Shown here: in pieces, positions 51,733-62,400 of the stretch
How positions within the stretch are numbered: the first letter of the stretch is position 1
Layout: the number at the start of each line of letters is the position of its first letter
DNA from: a virus
Reading direction: 5' to 3' (one strand)
Length of the DNA stretch: 64,000 bases
IMG/VR virus record: IMGVR_UViG_3300030098_003519
Location: 1 to 64,000 of that record
Program-made: the position numbers and the translations under genes
The notes under the pieces: generated by a model
The model's input: the letters and a program-made list of their open reading frames with translations, nothing else
What the model was told of the DNA's origin: nothing
The model's database searches: none

Positions 51733-54700
51733 ATTGCTCAGTATAAGTTACAGTTGCTTGAACTTGTCCTGCACTTCCAGCATCAATTTTTTCTGCAACA
51801 AAGAATGTTGCTTCTAAATTTAGATTATCAGGTGTAATTGAATCCCTATCAGGATTGAATATTTTACTCATATCAATATCTTTAGACTTACCAGAACCAA
51901 CATAGAAAGTATCTAGAACTGTACCTGGTCTCAAAGTTTGCTCATCTTGAGTATCATATAGTGCAGATGACAATCTATCTACTTCCTGATAATGTGGGGG
52001 TGCTTCTCCTAACGTACTAGCATTATTATCTGCATTAGTAACCGAGATATTACCTTTAACATAAAGTCTAGGTGTAATTGTTCTTTCAAAATCACCAACA
52101 GTTTCCTTTACTGTGATATTGTTTATAGCAGAATTATCTTTCAAATTACCAGTCAAATATAAAGGCCAAGGATTATAATTATAAAGTTTTGACCTATTAA
52201 CCATATTAGGTGTAGTTCTCATAACAGGTCTTATGAAAATACTAAACTCTCCAGAAACACTAGGAATTTCTTGATCTATTTGAATATAATATACATTTTT
52301 ATTCTCAGTAGTATCAAAATAACTTCTCACTACACCTACAAACCTAGAATTTGTAGCAGTTGGTGTTCCACTCACCTCTACAGCAACTTGTCCACCATCA
52401 AATTCATTAACTATAGCTGGGAATGTAGAACCTGGAGGATTTTTAACAAGATAAAAATCAGAATCACTAATAGTTGGATCTGGATTACCATTAACTTGAC
52501 TTATACCTGGTACTTCAACTGGATCCATAACTTCATATTCTATTTTAGAAGGGTGTCCACTAGAACTGCCTTTAGGTTCAGGTATCCTATCATCAATCTG
52601 CATTCTAAACGTAGAAGTACCACGATCCCAAATGGCTTCATGAGTTTCCACACCATCTTTATTAAATCCTGCATAGTCATGATTATGTTCACCATATAAT
52701 ACATCTTTTTTGGTTAAAATTGTAGTATTTCCAGTACCAACAGTTCCATCAACTTGCGTCCAATTTACTCCACTCCATTCAACCAATACATCAGGAGCAC
52801 TAACTACTGGAGTTTTATCAGTAAGACCAATATAAAAATCACTGTGATGATGTCCTCCATCTTTTGGTAATGGATTTAAGAATTGAATTTCAATTTTTGA
52901 TCCAGTAAATTTAAAATCAGATGCAAACTCATGAACATAATTACTTAAACGAATTGGATATCCATCAAGATTCATTGGCCAACCAAAGGTACCACCAATA
53001 CCAGCACCTGGATCTGCAGTAGGTGTGAATGTTACTATACCAGCAATATGGTCATAAACTTCATTATTTGCAATTGTTCTATTTCCTGTTGCTGCATGAT
53101 AATTAGGGTAACTATATCCACTTGGCCCAAATCCAAGAACAGTAGCACTAGTATATGCGGAATAACCATCCCTCTTTGGTGCTGTAAGATCTTGACTATC
53201 AACAGCAGTAACATACCAATTATAAAGTCCTCCAGCAGTAATTAATTTTGAACCAATATCAGTCTCATAGAAAAGAGTAACTCCAATACCTGAAATACTA
53301 TTATTTCCATCAAATGTAACCTTAATATCTCTTCCTGTAACTGTAGATGCAACTCCTGGAGTATAAGCATGGGCAAATCCAGGCCCAGATTTAACATTAA
53401 CTACCTGAACTTCTGTTAATGAATCAGATGCTATATTAATTTTCTTAGGGATAATTAACTTTCTATTAGGTATTTCTGTTCCATCACTACTTGTTATTAA
53501 AGTCTTTGGTGTTATTCCTATAATTGGTTTTTGAACATTCGTGAATGTAGATTTGATTCCTGAATTTACAGAGTAAACAGTCTGAGTTCCCTCATCTCCA
53601 CCATCAATATAATACGAAGCACCATACTTATAAATGAAAACTGGTTTTTTAATTGCAGCAGTATTGTAAACATCATTAATATATCTAAGACGGAAATAAG
53701 AATCTTCCAAACATGGTTGTCCTAAAGAGTTTTCAATAACAAGAGTATGAACCACTACCCATCTTGCTTCACCAGAATCAACAGGAACATAAGCATAGAA
53801 TCTTGCACCAATAGCACCGTACCAACCAAATTCAATCTTCCACATGGTAACTCGATCAGACTGAAACTGGTATCCAGAAATACCATTACCATCTAATCTA
53901 TCACCGTTCCATTTATCTCTAGGTATATCCAGATTATAAAGCATTCTATCTTCACCATAAGGATCACCGTCTTTAATTTGAGGTTGAATAGTATTATAGA
54001 ATTCACCATCAATTCCTACATTAGTATTCAATGGATTCAAATTACTTCTCGCAATAGCACTATTGTCTAATGGAATAGTACTTCTACGACGAATTGATAT
54101 TTGACCACCATAAACATGGAACATATAAGCATCAGTTGGATTTGAAATACCCCACTCAATAGTATATCCAGAAACTGGTTCATCAGATGACTTTACACCA
54201 AATGTAAATCCACTTATTCTACCTGGTTGATATCTGAATACCCTTCTCGATTGTAATGTAGAATATCTTCTATTATTTTCATCATATCCAGGTCTAGTAG
54301 TTGAAGTTTTATATAAATTTCCAATATTAGTTCCACTTAAAACTTGAATTGCTTCATCATCAAAAGTATTTCCATTAGGATCTAGAAAAGTAGGATCATC
54401 TTTAATTCTTCTCCATGTATCTGTCCAAGTATCAACCTTTTCAAATGCTTCATCAGTTTCTACTAGATACTCAACATCACTACCAATAACAGTAACAAGA
54501 GTAGGATCTAAGAAATTATCTGCCCAAGATTGAGGCCAACCTTGTCCACCTATATTGTTAGCAAAATAAGTATATAAAGCATTTCCAAATCTAATAAAAT
54601 CTATATACAAATCAAATCTCGTTTGATCAAAAAAACCAAGATCTTCAAAATTTGGGCCCCAAGGATAAGAATATGGAACAGGATACGATTCTAAAGTAAT

Positions 54701-55630
54701 CGCAGACTCCATAGTATTCTCATCAACTTTTGCATTATAATGATTTCCATATATTAAATTTGATCTAGTATCCCATTCAGAAAGAGACAATCCACCAGTA
54801 TAAGAATAAGATTCAAATTCACTTTCATCTAAACCATATGAAGATACATTAGAAAATAAACTAAGTTGAGTTTCTGCACGTTCAACACCCAATAGTGTAC
54901 TACTTACTTCACTAGTTTCTTTAAATACTTCAGCAACTTTTATAATATTATTTGCTTTATATTTTGCTTCTTCAGTTCTTCTTATACGAAGTTTAGATAT
55001 TTGTATACCTGTATTAATATCATTAGAAACAATTAATCTACCACGATTAATTCTAGTTACAAAGGTGCCATCAGGAATATTGGAACCAGTTACCTTATCA
55101 CCAAGTTTAACACCAACAACGGATTGAATACCAACTCCATCACCATAATAAATTTTATTAGACTCTCCCCTAGAATCTGAAGCATCTACAGTTTTAACCT
55201 CAACATTACCATCAGATAAAGTACTGATACCAGGATGACCTTCAATCGTTATATTATAATTACTGCGTTGTAGAACTGTTGTTTTTGATATACCTACAAC
55301 CGTTCCAGTTCTTTGTAATACTGGTAGACTTGCAGCACTACCAACATAAACATCTAGATCTACTCCATAAGTAGCCGTATGAATTCCTACAAATGAATGC
55401 TTTTTGTAAGTGTAAACGTCACTAGGTTCACCATCAAAAGTAACTGAAGTAGATCTTTCAGCTGTTGCATCATTCAGAAAGAACTCCTCTTGTTCAGTAA
55501 TCAATGGATTACCAGACTCATCAACTAATGGTTGACCAGTCTGATAGTTGTAAAGATTTTGCTCTCTATTTGTAAACGTAGATATTGGGCGTTTATCATG
55601 CCCAAACTTAATATCCTTACCGCCAGCCAT
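51731..55630 (-). CDS. Large virion structural protein, paralogue of the next upstream gene
   Basis: 1299 residues. It shares distinctive blocks with the 1276-residue protein: FRYQPGRISGFTFGVKSS, WNGDRLDGNG, FGWYGAIGARFYAYVPVDSG followed by EARWVVVHTL, KYGASYYIDGGDEGTQ and a PNRKLIIPKKINIASDSLTEV segment. The N-terminus holds TTSVTFDGEPSDV-type beta structure and SSTLLGVERAETQLSLFSNV, matching LSLLGIPRAEVALGIFADV in the paralogue. No enzymatic motif. I recall such proteins in T4-like cyanophage virions, annotated only as structural. Probably baseplate or fibre-base components. It lies 3 nt from its paralogue. Confidence 0.78.
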   Translation of the reverse strand: MAGGKDIKFGHDKRPISTFTNREQNLYNYQTGQPLVDESGNPLITEQEEFFLNDATAERSTSVTFDGEPSDVYTYKKHSFVGIHTATYGVDLDVYVGSAASLPVLQRTGTVVGISKTTVLQRSNYNITIEGHPGISTLSDGNVEVKTVDASDSRGESNKIYYGDGVGIQSVVGVKLGDKVTGSNIPDGTFVTRINRGRLIVSNDINTGIQISKLRIRRTEEAKYKANNIIKVAEVFKETSEVSSTLLGVERAETQLSLFSNVSSYGLDESEFESYSYTGGLSLSEWDTRSNLIYGNHYNAKVDENTMESAITLESYPVPYSYPWGPNFEDLGFFDQTRFDLYIDFIRFGNALYTYFANNIGGQGWPQSWADNFLDPTLVTVIGSDVEYLVETDEAFEKVDTWTDTWRRIKDDPTFLDPNGNTFDDEAIQVLSGTNIGNLYKTSTTRPGYDENNRRYSTLQSRRVFRYQPGRISGFTFGVKSSDEPVSGYTIEWGISNPTDAYMFHVYGGQISIRRRSTIPLDNSAIARSNLNPLNTNVGIDGEFYNTIQPQIKDGDPYGEDRMLYNLDIPRDKWNGDRLDGNGISGYQFQSDRVTMWKIEFGWYGAIGARFYAYVPVDSGEARWVVVHTLVIENSLGQPCLEDSYFRLRYINDVYNTAAIKKPVFIYKYGASYYIDGGDEGTQTVYSVNSGIKSTFTNVQKPIIGITPKTLITSSDGTEIPNRKLIIPKKINIASDSLTEVQVVNVKSGPGFAHAYTPGVASTVTGRDIKVTFDGNNSISGIGVTLFYETDIGSKLITAGGLYNWYVTAVDSQDLTAPKRDGYSAYTSATVLGFGPSGYSYPNYHAATGNRTIANNEVYDHIAGIVTFTPTADPGAGIGGTFGWPMNLDGYPIRLSNYVHEFASDFKFTGSKIEIQFLNPLPKDGGHHHSDFYIGLTDKTPVVSAPDVLVEWSGVNWTQVDGTVGTGNTTILTKKDVLYGEHNHDYAGFNKDGVETHEAIWDRGTSTFRMQIDDRIPEPKGSSSGHPSKIEYEVMDPVEVPGISQVNGNPDPTISDSDFYLVKNPPGSTFPAIVNEFDGGQVAVEVSGTPTATNSRFVGVVRSYFDTTENKNVYYIQIDQEIPSVSGEFSIFIRPVMRTTPNMVNRSKLYNYNPWPLYLTGNLKDNSAINNITVKETVGDFERTITPRLYVKGNISVTNADNNASTLGEAPPHYQEVDRLSSALYDTQDEQTLRPGTVLDTFYVGSGKSKDIDMSKIFNPDRDSITPDNLNLEATFFVAEKIDAGSAGQVQATVTYTEQ

Positions 55631-55633
55631 ATA

Positions 55634-58600
55634 TCACTGCTCCTCCCAGGTAAGACTTCCTGAAATCTTAGCAGTTGATAATCCAACATTGTAGTCGTTA
55701 TCTGTAGAAGCACAAAGATATAAACTATCAATCTTGTCAGTCAATGGGAAGGATAAGTATTCTTTATTGTAATCAAAGTAAGTAGCAAGATCATAATTCT
55801 CACCAGATGCAGGAGCATATAGACTCGCAACAATAGTTCCAGTCTTAGGAATAGGTGCTCTTATCTGTGGATTCACTTTAACAGATGACAATTGATCTAA
55901 TGTGAACTTAGATGTTGTAGGAGATGTAATTGTTCCATCCTTTGGAGTTGTCTGGTTCTCATAAAGGAAGTTACCATCTTTAAGTAATACAATATTATCG
56001 TTGGTTGATTCTAATGCTGAGAAATACCAACCATCCTCTTCAATATTCTGCGTTCTAGACATTCCTCTATTCTCTAAAAGACCAAGAACAGAAATCTTCT
56101 TCTTAGCAGCATCAGTTTCATAATAACCCCTGAAGTATCCATAGACACCTTCAGTCTCTTCTCTTCTGATAAATTCTGCATCAGATGGTTTAGTAGCAGT
56201 ACTGTTATGAGCAATATTAGTAGTTACACTAACATAGAATACAGTAGTAGTAAGTCCAGTTGTTCTAACTCTTAATGTTCTACTATAAACTCGGCCACTA
56301 TCCGTAGTTGTTGATCCACTAAAGTCAGTACCACCACCACATGCTGTACCATCCATGATTGGATCAACTGCACGAGGATACTTGTGAGTACTACCGTTAT
56401 TATCAAATGTACATGTGAATGCAAATGCACCTTGTAGAAGTTGGAGAGTATCATTGGCACTAAAACCATGAGAAGTAGAAGTTGTTATCTTCATCAATCC
56501 AGTAGCAGAATCATATGATACTGCACTTGATCCATCAGCAATATTCAAGAATGAACCAGAAGATTTTCTAACTGCAGCAGTCTTAGTAGTAGCAGACTCA
56601 ACATAAGTATGTGCTCCACTATAAGTAGATAGATTTAAAGCAATCTTAGTGGGTTTACCTCTCTTACCGATGTTCCAGTTACCATCACTTGTAGCTGGAT
56701 TTTCTTGCAATATTGGTGAAGTACCAGTATTAGCAGTTATAACATCTGTCTGGAAGATAGGAGACTTAATCATATCCACCTTAAGAAGAGCATCAGATCC
56801 AGTAGAAAGTCTTGTTGGATATACCTGAGTTCTGTTTCTTACATCCTGACCAGTACTACTTTGAATAAAGTCTTTACACTCTAATCCAATGAGTGGTGTT
56901 ACACGATTTGTAATAATTTTTATACTTCCTTTGGCAGCACCAGTTGCACTCAATGGAGCACTTAGATATACCTGTTTAGTAGATGGTTCAACATAGGTAA
57001 TCTCAATATTTTGATCTAACGATTCACCAGTAATCACTTTTGAACCAACATAGTACGATGTTGCAAGTCCAGAAATTATACTATTCTGATCAGCAAGTAA
57101 ATATGGATCAGTAGCATTCGTAGCATTACCTACAGTAATACTTGTTCCTGCACCAGTTGCAAAGGTTCTAGCAGATCCATAAACTTCTACAGGTGTTGGA
57201 GTTCCATGACTGAATAGTTTAACAGTACCACGGTCACCACCATCAATGTAGTATGAAGCACCATACTTGATTATATTCTCTGAGTGTGATGCATAATCTG
57301 CCTGTTGACTTCTTAGAGTATCACTATATCCAAAAGAATTGCTACTTCCTCCACCATAAACCATGTATGTAATAGGTAAAGTCGCATTACCCAGTGAGGA
57401 GACCTTCAGTTGGTTAGATGCTCTCAAATGGTGTACACGCACCCAACGTGCTTCTCCAGCACTCACAGGGACATACGCAAGGAATAGAGCACCAACAGCA
57501 CCATACCATGAGAATTCAATCTTGTACATGGTAACCTTGTCAAAGGCAAGATCCCAAATACTAGTATCTTCTGTTTGAGCACCAGTTGCAGTAAGGACAG
57601 GACTACCAGCTCTCTTATCTGCTACAGAATCACTATAAAGTAGAGTGTCTGTTGCACCATCTAATCTATCTCCACTAAATCTTGAACGTGGAACACGATA
57701 CTCATATACTGTATGATATGGAAGAGCAACGTTTTGTTGTACCCAATTATCATAGAAACTATTAACATCATCTATCTGACTCTTCAGTGTAGCAGTACTA
57801 GTTAAAGTTGTGTCAATATAACCAACAGTTGTACTTGAGTCAGTTGGTTTTGCATACTTGTATGGGAACATACCAGAATGCTTTGTATTATTCTGGTGAT
57901 ATGCTTTAGTATCACTATTAATTAAACTTCCAGTTACTGGTTGCACAAATGGTACAGGAGTAACTAAAACATGACTCGATATACCAACATTATGATCGGA
58001 ACTAAGAGAAACATCTGACTCAGTAGCATCCAAATTCTTAAGTGTTACTACTGTTGCAAACTGATCAACACCATCCACATTACTTGTAGTTACACCACTA
58101 ATTGTTTTAATCTTATAGATCTTATTATCAGTAAATCCACCACTAAGAGCAGCATCATTAGTTCCTTTATCGTATCTAACATACTGATTAGCAGCAAGAG
58201 GAGTTACCCAACCTCCAGAATGATAAAAAGTAGGAACAGTTGAAACACCAACATTTAAAGTAAATGATGTTGTACTATTAACCTGTACAATATTAAATCC
58301 AGTATTTCTACCAGCATTCGTATACAAATCTGGGTAGAATTTAATTCCACCAGGCCCTGCTTTAGGGTTAGCATCACCAGGAGTAGCATAACTGAATTGG
58401 CAAGTCATACCAATACCAGCAACGGTAAGATACTTACCAAGTTTAAATCCATGCGGTTCATGAGTCGTAATGACCATCAAACCAGTATCTTTATTATAAG
58501 TTGCGTTACTTACACTTCTTGCAATACCTACAAGAGATACTTTGTTACCACTAGCAGTAACAGAAGTAATTCCAGTCTTATGTGGATCCTGTAGAAGTGA

Positions 58601-59464
58601 TGTGTCATAACATCCAGCATGAGTCATTAAGAGATTATCTCTTAAAATAACTAAATCACCAAATTTCTTTTGAGGATATCCTACCGCAGCAGTACCCATT
58701 CCAACGTTCTCTGAACCTCTCTTACCAAGAGGATCCATTGGAGATGAAGTACCATAATCTTCAGATTGATCAGTACCATATACCCCAAGACCATCAAAAA
58801 CAACTGACTGTGTTCTTCTAACTACACAGAAATTATCTCCTTGTCCATTATTTCTTGTTTCCCAATAATATCCATCGTACTTATCAAATATACCATACTT
58901 ACGAACAGCAGGGTTCTCTATCGTTGCTCCAATATGTTCTTTCTGAGTATCATTCAACGCAGTAGTAGAATCCTTTACGGTAGCATCAAAAATAGAAGTC
59001 TTAACACCAAAGGTAGCAGCAGAAACACGACCAGGCTGATACCTAAAAAATCTTTTTGAAGTCAGAACACCAGTCTTATCAGGTGGTGCCTCAATTAGAG
59101 CACCAGATTCTGCAGGAACGTGAGTTAATCCCCACCCCATATCACCATTAATATTTTCATAAAGACCAGTATTATCAACACTAGCAAACTGTTCAGGAGT
59201 CGAAGTCCACTCTGAAGGGTTTACGTCATAAGTGTTAACATCTGCAAAGATACCAAGGGCAACTTCTGCTCTAGGAATACCAAGAAGTGACAGTGCAACT
59301 TCTGATGCAACTTTATTCTGTTCAGCAACAGGTATAGTTGACTGATCACTTGCAATTACAACAGGTATAGATTTCTCCGCTTTTTGTTGGCCAGGAGGTA
59401 CTGGAGCAGTCCTACCTACGACAACAACTGCCGAAGAATTATTTACATTAGTGTTATCAGGCAT
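55634..59464 (-). CDS. Large virion structural protein (1276 aa)
   Basis: 1276 residues. The N-terminus has a Val/Pro-rich lead (SSAVVVVGRTAPVPPGQQKAE) then KSIPVVIASDQSTIPVAEQNK and VALSLLGIPRAEVALGIFADV. Central blocks FFRYQPGRVSAATFGVKTS, FSWYGAVGALFLAYVPVSAG followed by EARWVRVHHL, and IKYGASYYIDGGDRGT mark it as the paralogue of the downstream protein. The C-terminus contains RGMSRTQNIEEDGWYFSALES and a beta-rich end. Function unknown beyond virion structure. Adjacent to the beta-helix protein with no gap, so it is co-transcribed. Confidence 0.78.
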   Translation of the reverse strand: MPDNTNVNNSSAVVVVGRTAPVPPGQQKAEKSIPVVIASDQSTIPVAEQNKVASEVALSLLGIPRAEVALGIFADVNTYDVNPSEWTSTPEQFASVDNTGLYENINGDMGWGLTHVPAESGALIEAPPDKTGVLTSKRFFRYQPGRVSAATFGVKTSIFDATVKDSTTALNDTQKEHIGATIENPAVRKYGIFDKYDGYYWETRNNGQGDNFCVVRRTQSVVFDGLGVYGTDQSEDYGTSSPMDPLGKRGSENVGMGTAAVGYPQKKFGDLVILRDNLLMTHAGCYDTSLLQDPHKTGITSVTASGNKVSLVGIARSVSNATYNKDTGLMVITTHEPHGFKLGKYLTVAGIGMTCQFSYATPGDANPKAGPGGIKFYPDLYTNAGRNTGFNIVQVNSTTSFTLNVGVSTVPTFYHSGGWVTPLAANQYVRYDKGTNDAALSGGFTDNKIYKIKTISGVTTSNVDGVDQFATVVTLKNLDATESDVSLSSDHNVGISSHVLVTPVPFVQPVTGSLINSDTKAYHQNNTKHSGMFPYKYAKPTDSSTTVGYIDTTLTSTATLKSQIDDVNSFYDNWVQQNVALPYHTVYEYRVPRSRFSGDRLDGATDTLLYSDSVADKRAGSPVLTATGAQTEDTSIWDLAFDKVTMYKIEFSWYGAVGALFLAYVPVSAGEARWVRVHHLRASNQLKVSSLGNATLPITYMVYGGGSSNSFGYSDTLRSQQADYASHSENIIKYGASYYIDGGDRGTVKLFSHGTPTPVEVYGSARTFATGAGTSITVGNATNATDPYLLADQNSIISGLATSYYVGSKVITGESLDQNIEITYVEPSTKQVYLSAPLSATGAAKGSIKIITNRVTPLIGLECKDFIQSSTGQDVRNRTQVYPTRLSTGSDALLKVDMIKSPIFQTDVITANTGTSPILQENPATSDGNWNIGKRGKPTKIALNLSTYSGAHTYVESATTKTAAVRKSSGSFLNIADGSSAVSYDSATGLMKITTSTSHGFSANDTLQLLQGAFAFTCTFDNNGSTHKYPRAVDPIMDGTACGGGTDFSGSTTTDSGRVYSRTLRVRTTGLTTTVFYVSVTTNIAHNSTATKPSDAEFIRREETEGVYGYFRGYYETDAAKKKISVLGLLENRGMSRTQNIEEDGWYFSALESTNDNIVLLKDGNFLYENQTTPKDGTITSPTTSKFTLDQLSSVKVNPQIRAPIPKTGTIVASLYAPASGENYDLATYFDYNKEYLSFPLTDKIDSLYLCASTDNDYNVGLSTAKISGSLTWEEQ

Positions 59465-62400
59465 TTAAATGACTCCGACTCTTCCTTTAAAGATTGTGAA
59501 TGTATTCCTTATAGATATATATCCATTTTCTCCACCGTTACTTGCGGAAACCGCAGTAATATTGGCGAATCTATGGTTACCACTACCAACGTTTGTGATA
59601 TCACGAGCTGATCCAGAAGTTGCTTGATCTGGAGTTGCTGCAAGTTTGATGGTATTATCATCAACTTTAATAACATAATGCTCTGTATTGGTAGCAATAC
59701 CAACGATAGCATTTCCACTTGAATCAATATATGTTAATCCATCACGAGTGGCAAATCCATGCCCAGTGATAGTAATCTGATCATTAGTATTTACAGAACC
59801 TGCAGGTACTAAGTATGATTTGTAAGAAGATATTCCAGCAAAGGATAGAATAAATTGCTTATTCTCTGCATTAACATTATTCTTACCAGCAATCATCATT
59901 GCCTTTCCACTAATATCTGGTGACATTGAATGTCCAGGAATCTTACAAACATGTCCTGTAGCAATTCCAGTGAAATGAGCAGGTGTTTGAAGTTGAACAA
60001 TATACTGAGTACAAGCAGTACCAACTACTGCTTCAGTAGTTCCATTACTTGTCCAGTATCCAGTAGCAATACCAACAGTTGCTGCATACCCAACTGGTTT
60101 TTCTCTATATTCTGTGGCAATTGCCTCATATGCCAATGGAGTAGTTCTATAACCATCAAGCTGCCATGTACCTGGAGTAGTTGTTCCAGTACCAATACCT
60201 TTCGGTAATGTTAGAGAGTAATATCCATGCTCTCTATCAATATCATCAGGAGAATCATCAATTGTTCCAGATTGAAGTTCAACAATAGTAGATCCAATAG
60301 ATGGTGTAGTTGTTGTGTTATATAATCCAACTAATTCACCAATTCTAGCATGGACAGTTACCTTACCACTACTCATATCCTTCGGTTCATTATCTTCAAG
60401 ATACAATACTCTAGGCCCGAACCAGTCATTGCCAGGTTTGATGGATACGTTAACAGAATTCCAATCACTATCGTAGATGTCAGGTGATGGTAACCATTCA
60501 TCTGAAGGACCAAGAATAATATTATTAGATGTAGTAATCTTAGCAGTTGCATATGCATCTATTCCAGTACCACAATTTCTAATAATGTTACCACCAGTAG
60601 AAACAATAGAAGTTACTGAAAGATCAACAGGACCAGGATAATTTTCAAAGAGGTTATCATTAACTCTAACAGTCTCAGAGTTTTGTGCATCTAATGGTTT
60701 AAATGCATCAACATCTGACAAACATCCATCAACAAAGGTAGAGTTCTCTACAGATACTCTCTTAGAATCGTAAATATATAATCCACCTCCAGGTGTATTA
60801 CGTATTTCCATATCCTTGAATAGTGCAGAGTTTACACCTCTAAAGTAAACAAGATAATTATCAGATATACCATCAAATGTAACATTATTTGAATTATTTC
60901 CATCAATTGTTACCTCTTGTAGAGTAATATCAACTCCATTTGTCACTGCAATTCCAACAAAGTTACCATCATTAGTTAATGAATTACCAGCATCATCATT
61001 AGCATCAGTAGCAAAGTACTGTTGCTTAAGAATTGTATTCTTTCCATTACCCTTAAGAGTGAAACTGGTTGGAACTACAATTTTATTTGCAAGGTATATT
61101 CCACTTGGAAGTGTAAGGTAATTACCACCAGATGCAACGGTCTTATCTATTGCACTCTTCAATGCAGAAGTGTTGTCATGAACAACCTTAACAACAGTAG
61201 TAGAACCAAACGAAACAGAACTATTAACATAACAATTATCAGCAAGAGTTATGCTATTTGCACCAATAGAAACAACTTCATCAAGATTCCAACCTCTCTT
61301 AGCACCTGTAGTACCAATAACAGGGAAGTGAATTTGCTCTATAGCTACATCAGTAGTAGCAGATCCAACATACTCATTCTTAGCAGATTTTGGTGACCAT
61401 TCTGTTTGCTCATAAACACCATAATCTAACCAAGTAATTCCAGAAGTCAATCCCTTCAATTGTTTCTCACCAAGAATCGCAACCAATCTAGATTCAGTAA
61501 TATCTGCATTAGAAGCAGCACCTACTCCATCAAATTCTTGACGATAAACTGCAATACCATTATCAACAGATGATCTCTTTAACTTCAATCTAATGAAATC
61601 AGAAGAATTCCATTTATCTAAATCAGTATGACCTACTCCTGCTCTCTTTGTAGATAAACTTCCAGTATAGGTTCCATCAGGAGAAATCTGTGATGAAATT
61701 CCAATTCTACCATTTCTTTCATTAAATTCAGAAATCCAATAGTAGTAAGTCTTACTAAATGGTGCTCCACCACCAGCACCTGCTCTTTCAAATGTAACTG
61801 AAGTATCTAAGACAGGATCTGCCATATCAGCACCATCAGCAACACTCTTAACAGTAGCACCAAATACCTTAACTTTCTCTCCTTTATAGAATCTAGCAGT
61901 TGAAATACCAGAAATAGTTAATGGTTGAGCTGGATTTGTACTACCTTCACCAACATAAATTGTACCATCGTTACTTACACCATAACTTCTCAACTCATAT
62001 GCTGGTAATTCGTGTGAATCAATTAATTCATAACCAGTTTCATCACTCTTAACCATCAAAATACGGTTTCTCTGGAATGTTGGTTCTAGAGTTGTTGGAA
62101 GGTCAGTTAATTCAAAGTTATTATATGCATTTGCACGGATTGTTCCATTAACATCTAATTCATATGCTGGATCAGCAGTCTGAATACCAACTCTCTGAGT
62201 ATCTTCCTTAACAACAAAGGATGGTGAAGTCTCATCCCCAACTAAGAATGATGGATTCTGAGTTGCTGTACCCTTAAGAAGAAGTTTGATTGCTTCTATA
62301 CCATCAGCAGCAGTGGATGTTATCTTATTACCAAAGTTAACTGGGCCTCTAAAGTCTGATGGTAAATTTCTATTAGGACCACCACCAACACGAAGTGTAT

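Noticed and set aside
52271-52699. Plus-strand ORF of 142 codons
   Set aside because: Antisense to the 1299-residue structural gene, with no promoter or SD and unlike any protein in composition.
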